From Lachnospiraceae bacterium (GTDB taxonomy: Bacteria; Bacillota; Clostridia; Lachnospirales; Lachnospiraceae), in the NCBI GenBank assembly GCA_024682115.1, contig JAIKZO010000108.1:55132-119131 (forward strand): DNA of 64,000 nucleotides, written 5' to 3'. Under the pieces are notes generated by a model. It did not search any database. It saw only the letters and a program-made list of their open reading frames with translations, and had not been told where the DNA came from. The translations under genes were made by a program, and so were the position numbers. This document shows, in pieces, positions 35,378-43,765 of the stretch. The stretch's first letter is position 1; every line of letters starts with the position of its first letter.

Positions 35378-37561
35378 TCAGTTCGACTGACTCTCTCTGG
35401 GTATGAACACACGGTCATTGCTGCTCCCGTATGCTTCTTCGACTGCCTTTTTCGCCTTTTCGCAGAATACAAGCTGGGAATCTACTCTTTCTTCCGTATC
35501 GATAGCATCCGATGCCAAATGGTTCCTTCCGTGATCCGGATGATCCATGAGCCTTACATATTCTCCGGTTTCAAGAAGGTCAAAGGCCTTTACGTTATCC
35601 CGAAGCTGCGTATCGAGTATGAAACGGAGTTTCTGCCGAAGTCTCGCATCAACGACCGGGAAAAGTATCTCCACGCGGCGCTCTAAGTTTCTCGGCATCC
35701 AGTCGGCCGATGCGCAGTAATACTCGGGAGATCCCGCATTTTCAAAATAGAATATCCTTGCGTGTTCAAGGAAGTTTCCGACGATCGAACGCACCTTTAT
35801 GTTATTTCCCGTTCCCGGCACGCCGGTCTTTATCGCACATATGCCTCTTACGATGAGTTCTATCTTTACGCCTGCGGCAGCGGCTTCATATACGGCTTTT
35901 ATGACATCTGCGTCACATACGCTGTTCATCTTTGCGATTATATGGGCTTTTTCCCCGTTAAGCGCATGTTCCTTTTCCCTGTTTATGAGGAAGAGGAATC
36001 TGTCCTTGAGCCAGAGCGGGGCCAGCGAAAGCTTGTTCCAGTTCCTGGGCTCTGAATAGCCGCTGAGCATATTGAATACGGCGGTCGCATCTTCTCCTAT
36101 TCCCTCATCCGCGGTAAGAAGGCCCACATCCGTATAGAGCTTTGCGGTCGAATCGTTGTAGTTTCCTGTACCGAGATGCACGTAACGCCTTATTCCGTCT
36201 TCTTCCTTTCTGACGACAAGGGTGATCTTACAGTGAGTCTTTAATCCGACAAGTCCGTATATTACATGGCATCCTGCCTGCTCAAGGCGCTTTGCCCAGA
36301 GGATGTTGTTCTCCTCATCGAAACGGGCTTTAAGTTCTACGAGTACCGTAACCTGTTTTCCGTTTTCGGCAGCCTGTGCAAGTGCCGCTATGATGGGCGA
36401 ATTACCCGACACGCGGTAAAGTGTCTGCTTGATCGCGAGTACATCAGGGTCCAGAGCCGCCTGTGAAACGAACTCGATGACCGGCGAAAAGGTCTGGAAA
36501 GGATGAACGAGCAGCCTGTCGTTTTCGGCTATCTTTTCGAATATGTCACAGCCTTCGGGAATATAAGGATATTCCTGAGGTCTTGAATACTTGGTCTCCT
36601 TAAGATTGTCAAAGCCCTTCAGCGAATAAAGCTTCATGAGCACCCTTAAATCCAAAGGTCCGTCTATCTTGAAGATCTCGCGTTCTATAAGACCGAGTTC
36701 TTCTTTTATCTTCGTAAGGAGGGCTTTGTCTATACCGGCGTCAACTTCAAGTCTCATCGCTTCGCCCCACGCCCTTAACCTTACCTGCTTTTCAATCTCT
36801 TTTAAAAGGTCGTCGGCCTCGTCTTCGTCAAACGAAAAGTCGGCGCTCCTTGTGATCCTGAAATACGAATATGCGGTGATGTCGTAATTAAGGAAAAGCC
36901 TGTCGATATTTGAAGCGATTATATCCTCAAGGAAAACGACTCTTCTTACTCCGTCTTCGCCGGGAGGAAGTTCGACCACACGCTGAAGTACGGAAGGAAC
37001 CTGAACCGTCGCAAATTCTATGCCGTCACTTCCTTCTTTTTTCTTTACGAGAGCTCCTATGTTAAGAGACATATTCCTTATGAGAGGGAAAGGTCTTGAT
37101 GAATCGACGGCCATCGGAGTAAGGACCGGATAGACTTCGTTTTCGAAGTATCTGTCAAGATATCCCCTGTCGGATGCGCTCAAAACATTCTCATCTTTTC
37201 CGAAACGTATGATCTTAAGTCCGTTCTCCTCAAGCTTGGGTATGATCCCTTCGTTAAGGACCCTGTACTGTCTTTCGACGAATTCGTGGACCGCCTTGTT
37301 AACAAGTTCCCTTTGTTTGGTCACGGTAAGCCCGGCGATATCCTTTTTGTCGTATCCGGCATTTTCCATATCCCTGAGTGAAGCGACCCTGACCATTATG
37401 AACTCGTCAAGGTTTGATGCGGTTATGCTGAGGAATTTAAGTTTTTCGAAAAGAGGAGTCTCTTTGTTCTCGGCTTCGTAAAGGACTCTTTGATTGAACT
37501 TAAGCCAGCTCAGCTCCCTGTTTTCATAGTATTCGGGTTTTGAATAATCGTAATTTTTCAT
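35378..37561 (-). CDS. ppk: Polyphosphate kinase 1
   Basis: Transfers the ATP gamma phosphate to inorganic polyphosphate. 727 residues with the N, head, C1 and C2 domains of PPK1. The start YYENRELSWLKFNQRVLYEA is diagnostic. The autophosphorylated His lies in GLKTHCKITLVVRKE, and a second HD-like segment RRYVHLGTGNYNDSTAKLYTD follows in pieces. It follows the PHP gene, whose stop lies in its ribosome site. Close to Ppx/GppA, suggesting a polyphosphate turnover cluster. Confidence 0.97.
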   Translation of the reverse strand: MKNYDYSKPEYYENRELSWLKFNQRVLYEAENKETPLFEKLKFLSITASNLDEFIMVRVASLRDMENAGYDKKDIAGLTVTKQRELVNKAVHEFVERQYRVLNEGIIPKLEENGLKIIRFGKDENVLSASDRGYLDRYFENEVYPVLTPMAVDSSRPFPLIRNMSLNIGALVKKKEGSDGIEFATVQVPSVLQRVVELPPGEDGVRRVVFLEDIIASNIDRLFLNYDITAYSYFRITRSADFSFDEDEADDLLKEIEKQVRLRAWGEAMRLEVDAGIDKALLTKIKEELGLIEREIFKIDGPLDLRVLMKLYSLKGFDNLKETKYSRPQEYPYIPEGCDIFEKIAENDRLLVHPFQTFSPVIEFVSQAALDPDVLAIKQTLYRVSGNSPIIAALAQAAENGKQVTVLVELKARFDEENNILWAKRLEQAGCHVIYGLVGLKTHCKITLVVRKEEDGIRRYVHLGTGNYNDSTAKLYTDVGLLTADEGIGEDATAVFNMLSGYSEPRNWNKLSLAPLWLKDRFLFLINREKEHALNGEKAHIIAKMNSVCDADVIKAVYEAAAAGVKIELIVRGICAIKTGVPGTGNNIKVRSIVGNFLEHARIFYFENAGSPEYYCASADWMPRNLERRVEILFPVVDARLRQKLRFILDTQLRDNVKAFDLLETGEYVRLMDHPDHGRNHLASDAIDTEERVDSQLVFCEKAKKAVEEAYGSSNDRVFIPRESQSN

Positions 37562-37564
37562 CTT

Positions 37565-38368
37565 TTACCTTCCTGTGTCGGGACCAGTGCAATGTTTTGC
37601 GAATCTCTTTGCCTGATGAAAGAGGTTCATTGCCTTGTTATAGTAAAAAAATCCGTAAACGAGAAAATGATTCGCCTTACCAAGTTTTTCCTTCGTGGAC
37701 TTTCCGTAAAAATGCCCTCCGATATATATCTTAGGGCCTGACTTTATATAATCTATCAGATCCTGCTCTGTCCTTATCGTTTTGGGGAGCTTTGCCCATC
37801 CGAGTCCCACGGCATCGGGTCTGTGTGAATCGGAGCCTCCGGTCATCGGTTTGTCGTATCCGAAAGCCGCCTTTCTGGCCCTCAGATTATTCTCGTCGAC
37901 CTCACAGGCATTATATCCTTCAAAAAAATCAAACTCGTCCAGGATACACTTTTTCTTCCGGCGGTTCTTAAACCAAAAGCCTGTGGAATAAAAGCTTAAG
38001 AACGGTTCCCCGCACATGTGGGCCGGACCTATTATTCCTCCGTTTAAATGGACCAGACGGATGAGTGCCCTTACGGGAAGCCCCCTGTGATAAAGTCCTC
38101 CCGGAATCTTTCCCTCCGGCATCACTATGAGCATATGTCCCGAACTTAAGGTATCGTACTCTATCCCCCTTAACACGACAAAATCGCCGAGAGATCGTTT
38201 TTCTTCATCCGTCAGGGATTCGTAGCCTTTATATGAGTTGTGATCCGTGACGAGCATGCCCCCGAAGCCCTTTTTCTTAAGGATCGCTATGGCTTCCCGG
38301 ATCCCGACGGACGAATCGGATGAACCTTCGGCCGTGTGGACATGCATGTCAAATCTGACTGTTTCCAT
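37565..38368 (-). CDS. PHP domain phosphoesterase
   Basis: 267 residues with a PHP metal-binding domain: FDMHVHTAEGSSDS (HxH) near residues 6-16, LVTDHNSYKGYESL, RGIEYDT, GPAHMCGEPF, and TGGSDSHRPDAVG near the end. Such stand-alone PHP proteins include nucleotide and 3',5'-bisphosphate phosphatases; the substrate is not known. Its start has no clear ribosome site and lies in the array of dispersed motifs. It lies between Ppx/GppA and ppk. Confidence 0.88.
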   Translation of the reverse strand: METVRFDMHVHTAEGSSDSSVGIREAIAILKKKGFGGMLVTDHNSYKGYESLTDEEKRSLGDFVVLRGIEYDTLSSGHMLIVMPEGKIPGGLYHRGLPVRALIRLVHLNGGIIGPAHMCGEPFLSFYSTGFWFKNRRKKKCILDEFDFFEGYNACEVDENNLRARKAAFGYDKPMTGGSDSHRPDAVGLGWAKLPKTIRTEQDLIDYIKSGPKIYIGGHFYGKSTKEKLGKANHFLVYGFFYYNKAMNLFHQAKRFAKHCTGPDTGR

Positions 38369-38374
38369 TGTTGA

Positions 38375-38475
38375 TTTATGTAAACCTTATGTTAAATTAT
38401 GTAAACTTATATCATGTTATGTAAACTATTTTCTTGTTATGTTAACTGATATCGTTCTATCGTGTTATGTTAACC
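38375..38475. repeat. Intergenic array of five dispersed motif copies
   Basis: Five exact direct copies at 38375, 38397, 38416, 38436 and 38464, plus a degenerate TTATGTTAAAT at 38387, fill the 109-base gap between the PHP gene start and the Ppx/GppA stop. Starts are 19-28 bases apart. Unit TTATGT(A/T)AAC(C/T). The spacers share no sequence. Confidence 0.85.
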
Positions 38476-38477
38476 TA

Positions 38478-40022
38478 TTAGAAAGATCTCTTCTGTCTGA
38501 TAACCGGCTTTAAGTTGAATACCTCTTCGAAGAAATCCGCTCTGTTTCCGAAAAGTCCCTTCTCAAGAGCGATGTCTTCGTCGGTCGACACCGTGATGTT
38601 TAAGTTGCCGTTCTTGATCTCGACTTCGACATTCTTGAACTTCATCTTATGGGATCTGTCGAGGCCGTTCGCCAGTCTTAACATCGCCGTGAGCTTGGCT
38701 ATGCGCATATGATCATTACGCTCTATACTCTCGTGCGACGAAAGCTCTTCGTAATACTCGAACGGAAGCTGGTTATATTTTACCGCATTCGCTATGATCA
38801 TTCTTTCTTTATGAGATATACCGATTATTTCGGTTGACATAATTATGCCATAGGAACATTCGGCAAGATTCTGCATCGAGATATATTTTCCGCAATCATG
38901 AAGCATCGCGCAGAGTCTCAGAAGAAGTCTGTCCCTGGGTGTCAGCCCGTGAACCTCCTTTGTCGCATCAAATATCCTGCAGGCGATATTCTCAAGGGTC
39001 TCGGAACGTTTTCTCGAACCCATATATCTTTTTGAAACCTGCATGGCGCAGGAAATGATATCGTTCTCAAACTTATGCCCCGAGGAAAGGAAGTTATTGC
39101 TTTCGGCATATTCATAAGCTATTCCGTCACAGAGCGTAACTCCGGGAGCCCAAACCGTGGTCGCTCCTGTGGTTGACATAACTTCATCGAGCAGGATGAG
39201 CGAGATATAAAGGGGCGGAATGTCGCTTTCCGAGATCGAAAGTTTGGAAGCGATGTGCTCTTTCCCGTATTCGCGGGCCATCTTAAGATATCTTTCAACG
39301 GTTTCCTTTCCGAATACGTTGTCTGAAGGGCCGTCGATGCGCTCCTTTGCCACGATATTTGAGATGTAATCGTCGACTATGATAAGGTTATCTATCTCCT
39401 TGTCCTTGAGATAGAGCTTTTTATATACTGAAAGCTGGCTTTGGGCGAGTTCTCTTATCAGTGCATCATACTGTCTCATGGAGGCGCCCATCTTGTTCAT
39501 CCTCTCCTGCATCCTGAGAACTCCGAGCCTCATGTTCTGGGTCGAGATCAGATTATCCTTGTTAAAGAGCGATATCTGCACGCTTCCGCCGCCGACATCG
39601 TAGATCGCCGTACCTTTTTCAATGAATTTCTCGAATTTTGCACCCTGGAAAGCAACGGATTTGTAATCGAGAAACCTCTGTTCCGAATTGCTGAGGACCT
39701 CTACTTTTATCCCGGTTATCTGCTCTATCTGGCTTAAAAGGATGTTCCTGTTCACGGTCTCCCTGATCGCCGAAGTTCCGTAAGCCTTATACTCCTCCAC
39801 CCTGTAGGTCTTCATGATCTTTCTGAATTCCCTGAGTATGCCGAAAAGCTCATCGAGTCTTTCCTGTTCGATCTTTCCTTTTGTATAGGAATCGGTTCCC
39901 AGGTCGATCGAGTGGGCGATGTAGTCCACCTGACGCATGCCTTTTTTCTGGGAAACCTCATAGATCTTCATCGAGATCTCAAAAGAACCTATGTCTATTG
40001 CAGCAAATGTACTGTATGCCAT
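38478..40022 (-). CDS. Ppx/GppA family phosphatase with HD-like C-terminal domain
   Basis: Predicted exopolyphosphatase or guanosine pentaphosphate phosphohydrolase. I take the ATG at 40022 (MAYSTFAAIDIGSFEISMKI, 514 residues); it shares one base with the preceding stop (TGATG) and has GGAGG. The actin-like ATPase fold shows AAIDIGSFE, AYGTSAIRE, AIYDVGGGSVQISLF. The C-terminal part has HD-type helices (LCAMLHDCGKYISMQN). PPX-type domain order fits. Position after DUF815 and before PHP and ppk supports polyphosphate or (p)ppGpp metabolism. Confidence 0.88.
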   Translation of the reverse strand: MAYSTFAAIDIGSFEISMKIYEVSQKKGMRQVDYIAHSIDLGTDSYTKGKIEQERLDELFGILREFRKIMKTYRVEEYKAYGTSAIRETVNRNILLSQIEQITGIKVEVLSNSEQRFLDYKSVAFQGAKFEKFIEKGTAIYDVGGGSVQISLFNKDNLISTQNMRLGVLRMQERMNKMGASMRQYDALIRELAQSQLSVYKKLYLKDKEIDNLIIVDDYISNIVAKERIDGPSDNVFGKETVERYLKMAREYGKEHIASKLSISESDIPPLYISLILLDEVMSTTGATTVWAPGVTLCDGIAYEYAESNNFLSSGHKFENDIISCAMQVSKRYMGSRKRSETLENIACRIFDATKEVHGLTPRDRLLLRLCAMLHDCGKYISMQNLAECSYGIIMSTEIIGISHKERMIIANAVKYNQLPFEYYEELSSHESIERNDHMRIAKLTAMLRLANGLDRSHKMKFKNVEVEIKNGNLNITVSTDEDIALEKGLFGNRADFFEEVFNLKPVIRQKRSF

Positions 40023-41341
40023 CAGTTTTCCTCCGTAACGTTGTCCTGTCCGGTACCGAGCAGATGATCTATGAACTGTGCGGCGCACCTGCCCGTTCTT
40101 CCACCGTGAGAAAGCTCCCATTTATTGGCTTTTGCAAGCAGTTCCTCTTCGGACATGCCTACATCGTTCCTTTGGGCGAGCGCCTTTACTATATCTTCGT
40201 ACTCCTTTTTATCCGGCGCACCGAAATAGATCGAAACTCCGAATCTGGCTGAAAGCGAGAGTTTTTCCTGAACGGTATCGTTCACGTGAAGATCCTCGTC
40301 GCGTTCTTCCTTGTCGGAAAATCTCTCCCTTACGAGATGACGCCTGTTGGATGTGGCATAGATGAGGACGTTCTTCGGCTTTTTTTCAAGACCGCCTTCA
40401 ATGACCGCCTTAAGATATTTATACTCCGTTTCAAACTCCTCGAAGCTCAGGTCATCCATATAGATTATGAACTTATAGTTCCTGTTCTTTATCTGTGAGA
40501 TCACATCGTTAAGGTATCTGAAATCATGCTTGTAGATCTCGATCATCCTTAATCCGCGCTCATAGTATTCGTTGGCTATGGCTTTTATCGAACTTGACTT
40601 TCCGGTCCCCGCATCTCCGTAGAGAAGACAGTTGTTCGCTCTTTTTCCGCTTACGAAAGCCTCGGTGTTTTCGATGAGTTTCTGTTTCTGTATCTGATAA
40701 CCCACCAGATCGTCAAGTTTAACGTGGGCAATGTTAAGGATCGGGATGATGTCAGCTCTTTCCTTTTTTTCGTCCGGAAGGATCCTGAACGCTTTATGTA
40801 AACCAAATCTTCCAACGCCGTAGTCTCCGTAAAACGATGTAAGGACGGTTTTCATCTCCGAAGGGGTGTCCGCTCCGGCAAGATCTTTTGCAAGAGAACA
40901 GATCCTCTCCCTTATCCTTGAGTTGTATACTTTGGATTCCGATGCCGAAGGAACATAATCTTCTATAAGATCATATCCGTCAATGCTCAGATGATTTGCG
41001 ATCGAAGCGATATTCAGATCAAAGAATTCCTTGAAGACGGCGATATCATGAAGTGCAGCCTCATTGATACTCCCTTCGACGGGACCTACCACCTCACAGG
41101 CCTTGGAATAAACGTTTTCATTATTTACCAGGATGTTTGCCAGGAAACAATGCCAAATGTTCCCGTAAAAGCCGTGATTTCCCGCGATCTCAAGGAGTTT
41201 GTGCATACAGTCGTAGAACACTTTCCTTGTCTTGGATTTCTTGTCTTCTTTATATTTCTCCGCAAGATAGCAGATATCCTGAAGAAGCTCTTCCTCTTCG
41301 GAAGAAAAATGCCTGTATACTATAAGTTCGTCAATGCGCAT
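40022..41341 (-). CDS. DUF815 family AAA ATPase
   Basis: 439 residues. The N-terminal 200 residues are helical and of unknown role. The ATPase core has Walker A GDAGTGKS at 242-249, Walker B FIIYMDDLSFEEFE, and a sensor segment IYATSNRRHLVRERF, as in DUF815 proteins (distant helicase-loader/AAA fold). The function of the family is not known. First gene of the minus-strand group and divergent from the DUF5050-like gene. A copy of the dispersed motif at 40793 encodes G-L-H-K. Confidence 0.88.
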   Translation of the reverse strand: MRIDELIVYRHFSSEEEELLQDICYLAEKYKEDKKSKTRKVFYDCMHKLLEIAGNHGFYGNIWHCFLANILVNNENVYSKACEVVGPVEGSINEAALHDIAVFKEFFDLNIASIANHLSIDGYDLIEDYVPSASESKVYNSRIRERICSLAKDLAGADTPSEMKTVLTSFYGDYGVGRFGLHKAFRILPDEKKERADIIPILNIAHVKLDDLVGYQIQKQKLIENTEAFVSGKRANNCLLYGDAGTGKSSSIKAIANEYYERGLRMIEIYKHDFRYLNDVISQIKNRNYKFIIYMDDLSFEEFETEYKYLKAVIEGGLEKKPKNVLIYATSNRRHLVRERFSDKEERDEDLHVNDTVQEKLSLSARFGVSIYFGAPDKKEYEDIVKALAQRNDVGMSEEELLAKANKWELSHGGRTGRCAAQFIDHLLGTGQDNVTEEN

Positions 41342-41370
41342 ATTACGTCATTCCCCCCTGGTTAACATAA
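40793..41370. repeat. Two dispersed motif copies in and upstream of the DUF815 gene
   Basis: TTTATGTAAACC at 40793-40804 lies in the coding sequence; GGTTAACATAA at 41360-41370 lies in the divergent intergenic gap, about 20 bases before the DUF815 start and 12 bases from the promoter of the plus-strand gene. Confidence 0.75.
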
Positions 41371-41381
41371 TGTCATTCAGA

Positions 41382-41410
41382 TTGCACTTGCTCAATGATT
41401 ATTTTATAAT
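41382..41410 (+). promoter_or_regulatory. Promoter of the DUF5050-like gene
   Basis: TTGCAC (41382-41387), 17 bases, TATAAT (41405-41410) on the plus strand, about 70 bases before the start codon. Confidence 0.75.
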
Positions 41411-41478
41411 ATTTATGATAAAGGTGTCAAAGAAACGGAGCGATCCGTTATCATCCATATACCCCTTAAGAGGAAGCC

Positions 41479-42513
41479 ATGAAAAAAAGCAATATAAAAG
41501 TCATCATTTTTATAATCATCCTGGTACTCGTCCTCGGCGTTTCAGCCGTGATCAACGTACTTTCAAAGAGGACAAAGTTCAACGATGACGCCGCGATCGG
41601 AAATACCGCCGGAAACATCAACAACAAGGGACTCTTTGCCGAGAATGACGGAAGGGTGTATTTTTCAAATCCTTATGACCGCGGATATCTTTATTCCATG
41701 AATCCGGATGAAACGGATATGAAAAAGATTGCTAACTCCCACGTTACGAACATACTCGCATACGGGGATTACGTATATTACTATCTCGACACGGCCAACG
41801 GAGGAACGGGACTCGGATATGTCGTAAGGACTTTCGGTCTTTACCGTACTAATAAGGACGGTAAGAATGCCGTATGTCTTGACAGGACGGCATGCACGGC
41901 CATGCAGCTTGTCGGAAACTACATATATTACCAGAGGTATAACAATACCGATTTCACAAAGACATATAAGGTAAAGATCGACAAGAGCGAAAACGAGCTC
42001 GTCTCTGATGTGATCATCAATCCGGCGGCCGCAGACTACGGAAGGATCTACTTTAACGGCACCGAAAAAGATCATTACCTTTATGCTCTCGATACAGGTC
42101 AGGATATAATCTATACTGTCTACCAGGGAAATCTGTGGTATCCGCAGTATTCGAACGGTTACGTATACTACATGGACGTATCGGACGATTATAAGATCTG
42201 CAGGTACTCTCTTTCGGCCAACACGGTTGAGATACTTACGAACGACCGCGCCGATATGTTCAACGTCCTGGGTGATGTCATCTACTACACAAAGAGCGAT
42301 GCTGCCGAACCTGCCCTTAAGCGCATGAGGATCGACGGATCGAATAACGAGATTGTGGCACCGGGTATTTACTGCGACATCAACCTGACAAGCCAGTATG
42401 CTTATTTCAGACAGTACGGAACGGAAGTTCCGATGTATCACACATCTCTAACGGGACCGATAAGCATATCTCCTTTTACCGCAGCCGAGGATGCCGCAAG
42501 AAATTCAAAGTGA
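41479..42513 (+). CDS. DUF5050-like membrane-anchored beta-propeller protein
   Basis: 344 residues. The start has an AGAGGAAG site. An N-terminal hydrophobic segment (VIIFIIILVLVLGVSAVI, about 8-25) anchors it outside the membrane. The rest repeats short blades with aromatic 'vYYs/iYY' patterns: GRVYFSNPYDRGYLYSMNPD, DYVYYYLD, NYIYYQRYN, GRIYFNGTEKDHYLYALD, GDVIYYTKSD. These are typical of DUF5050 and similar propellers. Function unknown. One of two plus-strand genes; its stop is four bases before ansA. Confidence 0.82.
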   Translation: MKKSNIKVIIFIIILVLVLGVSAVINVLSKRTKFNDDAAIGNTAGNINNKGLFAENDGRVYFSNPYDRGYLYSMNPDETDMKKIANSHVTNILAYGDYVYYYLDTANGGTGLGYVVRTFGLYRTNKDGKNAVCLDRTACTAMQLVGNYIYYQRYNNTDFTKTYKVKIDKSENELVSDVIINPAAADYGRIYFNGTEKDHYLYALDTGQDIIYTVYQGNLWYPQYSNGYVYYMDVSDDYKICRYSLSANTVEILTNDRADMFNVLGDVIYYTKSDAAEPALKRMRIDGSNNEIVAPGIYCDINLTSQYAYFRQYGTEVPMYHTSLTGPISISPFTAAEDAARNSK

Positions 42514-42517
42514 TCAT

Positions 42518-43528
42518 ATGACAAGAATACTCATAATAGGTACAGGCGGCACGATCGCGGGTATCTCAAATAATTCAAAAGGCACTGACTATGTTTCCGG
42601 TGCAAGGAACGTAGAGGAACTCTGTGAAGGCCTTAAGGGAGCTTCATATAAGGCCGGAGAAGAAAAAGAACGTAATACAAATATTGTCGATTCGTTTGGT
42701 TTGGTTAACATAACAACCGAGAATATGTTTAACAAGAACAGCGACGATATTACAATAACTGATCTTGTCAGGCTGAAAGACCTGATCGATGATCATTCAA
42801 AAAAGGATATTTACGACGGATTTGTGATAACACACGGAACCGATACGATGGAAGAAACTGCTTTCTTCCTTTCTTTATGCCTTAAAACCGATAAGCCGGT
42901 CATTCTTACCGGTTCAATGATCCCGTCTGACATTCCGGGTTCCGACGGACCTGAAAACCTGACCGGATCGATAAAGGCTGTATGTGATCTGGTTAATGAG
43001 GGAAAAAACGGCCGGAAAGTTCATGTGTATTTCCACGGGAAACTGATGGACGGTAAAAACATCATAAAAACGCACACTGAAAGCACCGATTGTTTCCGGG
43101 AAGACGAAAAAACAGGTTTTAGTTTACATAATCTATTCAATAGCATATGTGATTATATTGGTTTACATAATGTTGTATCCGTTGAGGACATTCCTGATAA
43201 GATCAATGGTTTGACTGCATTTCCGACCATCCCCGTTATCCCCTTCCATATGGATGCGGATCCCGGTGTTATTGATTATTATGTTAACCAGAGTGCAAAA
43301 GGCATGGTGATCGCCGGTGCGGGAGCCGGAGAATTCTCCCTTGAGTATGTCGAACGCATAAAAAATTCTCTTAACGGATCAAAAATTCCTGTCATAAGGA
43401 CCTCAAAGATAAAAAACGGTCCCGTCAATGATAACGGGACCTTTGATCAGATCACTATTAACGGCGGGAGCATGACGCCCGAAAAAGCCGCTGTTTTACT
43501 GAGGATTCTCCTCGCCATAAAAGGATAA
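42518..43528 (+). CDS. ansA: L-asparaginase (type I-like)
   Basis: Hydrolyses asparagine to aspartate and ammonia. The ATG at 42518 (MTRILIIGTGGTIAG, 336 residues) fits the family better than 42491, which lies inside the preceding gene. Catalytic Thr is in GTGGTIAG (near residue 12), and the second active-site motif is VITHGTDTMEETAFF with TGSM. No signal peptide, so cytosolic. It carries four dispersed motif copies (42713, 43121, 43160, 43278), and the minus-strand terminator of the folate cluster lies near its 3' end. Confidence 0.93.
   Translation: MTRILIIGTGGTIAGISNNSKGTDYVSGARNVEELCEGLKGASYKAGEEKERNTNIVDSFGLVNITTENMFNKNSDDITITDLVRLKDLIDDHSKKDIYDGFVITHGTDTMEETAFFLSLCLKTDKPVILTGSMIPSDIPGSDGPENLTGSIKAVCDLVNEGKNGRKVHVYFHGKLMDGKNIIKTHTESTDCFREDEKTGFSLHNLFNSICDYIGLHNVVSVEDIPDKINGLTAFPTIPVIPFHMDADPGVIDYYVNQSAKGMVIAGAGAGEFSLEYVERIKNSLNGSKIPVIRTSKIKNGPVNDNGTFDQITINGGSMTPEKAAVLLRILLAIKG
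42713..43289. repeat. Four dispersed motif copies inside ansA
   Basis: 42713-42724 GGTTAACATAAC, 43121-43132 AGTTTACATAAT, 43160-43171 GGTTTACATAAT and, in the other orientation, 43278-43289 ATTATGTTAACC. They encode V-N-I-T, S-L-H-N, G-L-H-N and Y-Y-V-N in differing frames. Confidence 0.8.
43409..43441 (-). terminator. Terminator of the folate cluster, inside the ansA coding region
   Basis: On the minus strand GGTCCCGT, an 8-base loop, ACGGGACC, then G and six T residues. It lies 105 bases past the stop of the small Cys protein gene and within the convergent ansA gene, where it encodes N-G-P-V-N-D-N-G. Confidence 0.8.
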
Positions 43529-43545
43529 CGCGCGTTCTTAAAATG

Positions 43546-43719
43546 TCAGAGCTGGTGTCTTACCACCTTATATTCGTCTCCGTCCCTGAAATACGGACAG
43601 CCTTTAAAATCTCTGCTCATCAAAGCGCCGTAATCATCTTCGTCCATATCCATGTCGCAGACATATTCCTCATATTCTTCATCATACATATAATATGCAC
43701 ATTCTTCACACATGCTCAT
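43546..43719 (-). CDS. Small four-Cys acidic protein (DUF6472-like)
   Basis: 57 residues, starting MSMCEECAYYMYDEEYEEYV. Its four cysteines (C4, C7, C21, C41) could bind a metal, and it ends DGDEYKVVRHQL. A GGAG site is eight bases before the ATG at 43719. Proteins of this size and pattern (C-x2-C, then C, then CPYFR-GDEY-VVRHQ) are common in Lachnospiraceae; I believe the name is DUF6472 but cannot confirm it. Function unknown. It is last in the folate cluster, 46 bases after the folB-folK stop. Confidence 0.82.
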   Translation of the reverse strand: MSMCEECAYYMYDEEYEEYVCDMDMDEDDYGALMSRDFKGCPYFRDGDEYKVVRHQL

Positions 43720-43765
43720 AAAAAGTTCTCCTGTTTGGGGATTCCGGATCTACACCGCCGGTCTG

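Noticed and set aside
38375..38475. CRISPR array
   Set aside because: Units are only 11-12 bases with 8-17-base spacers and no cas genes are nearby; the unit also occurs singly inside many genes.
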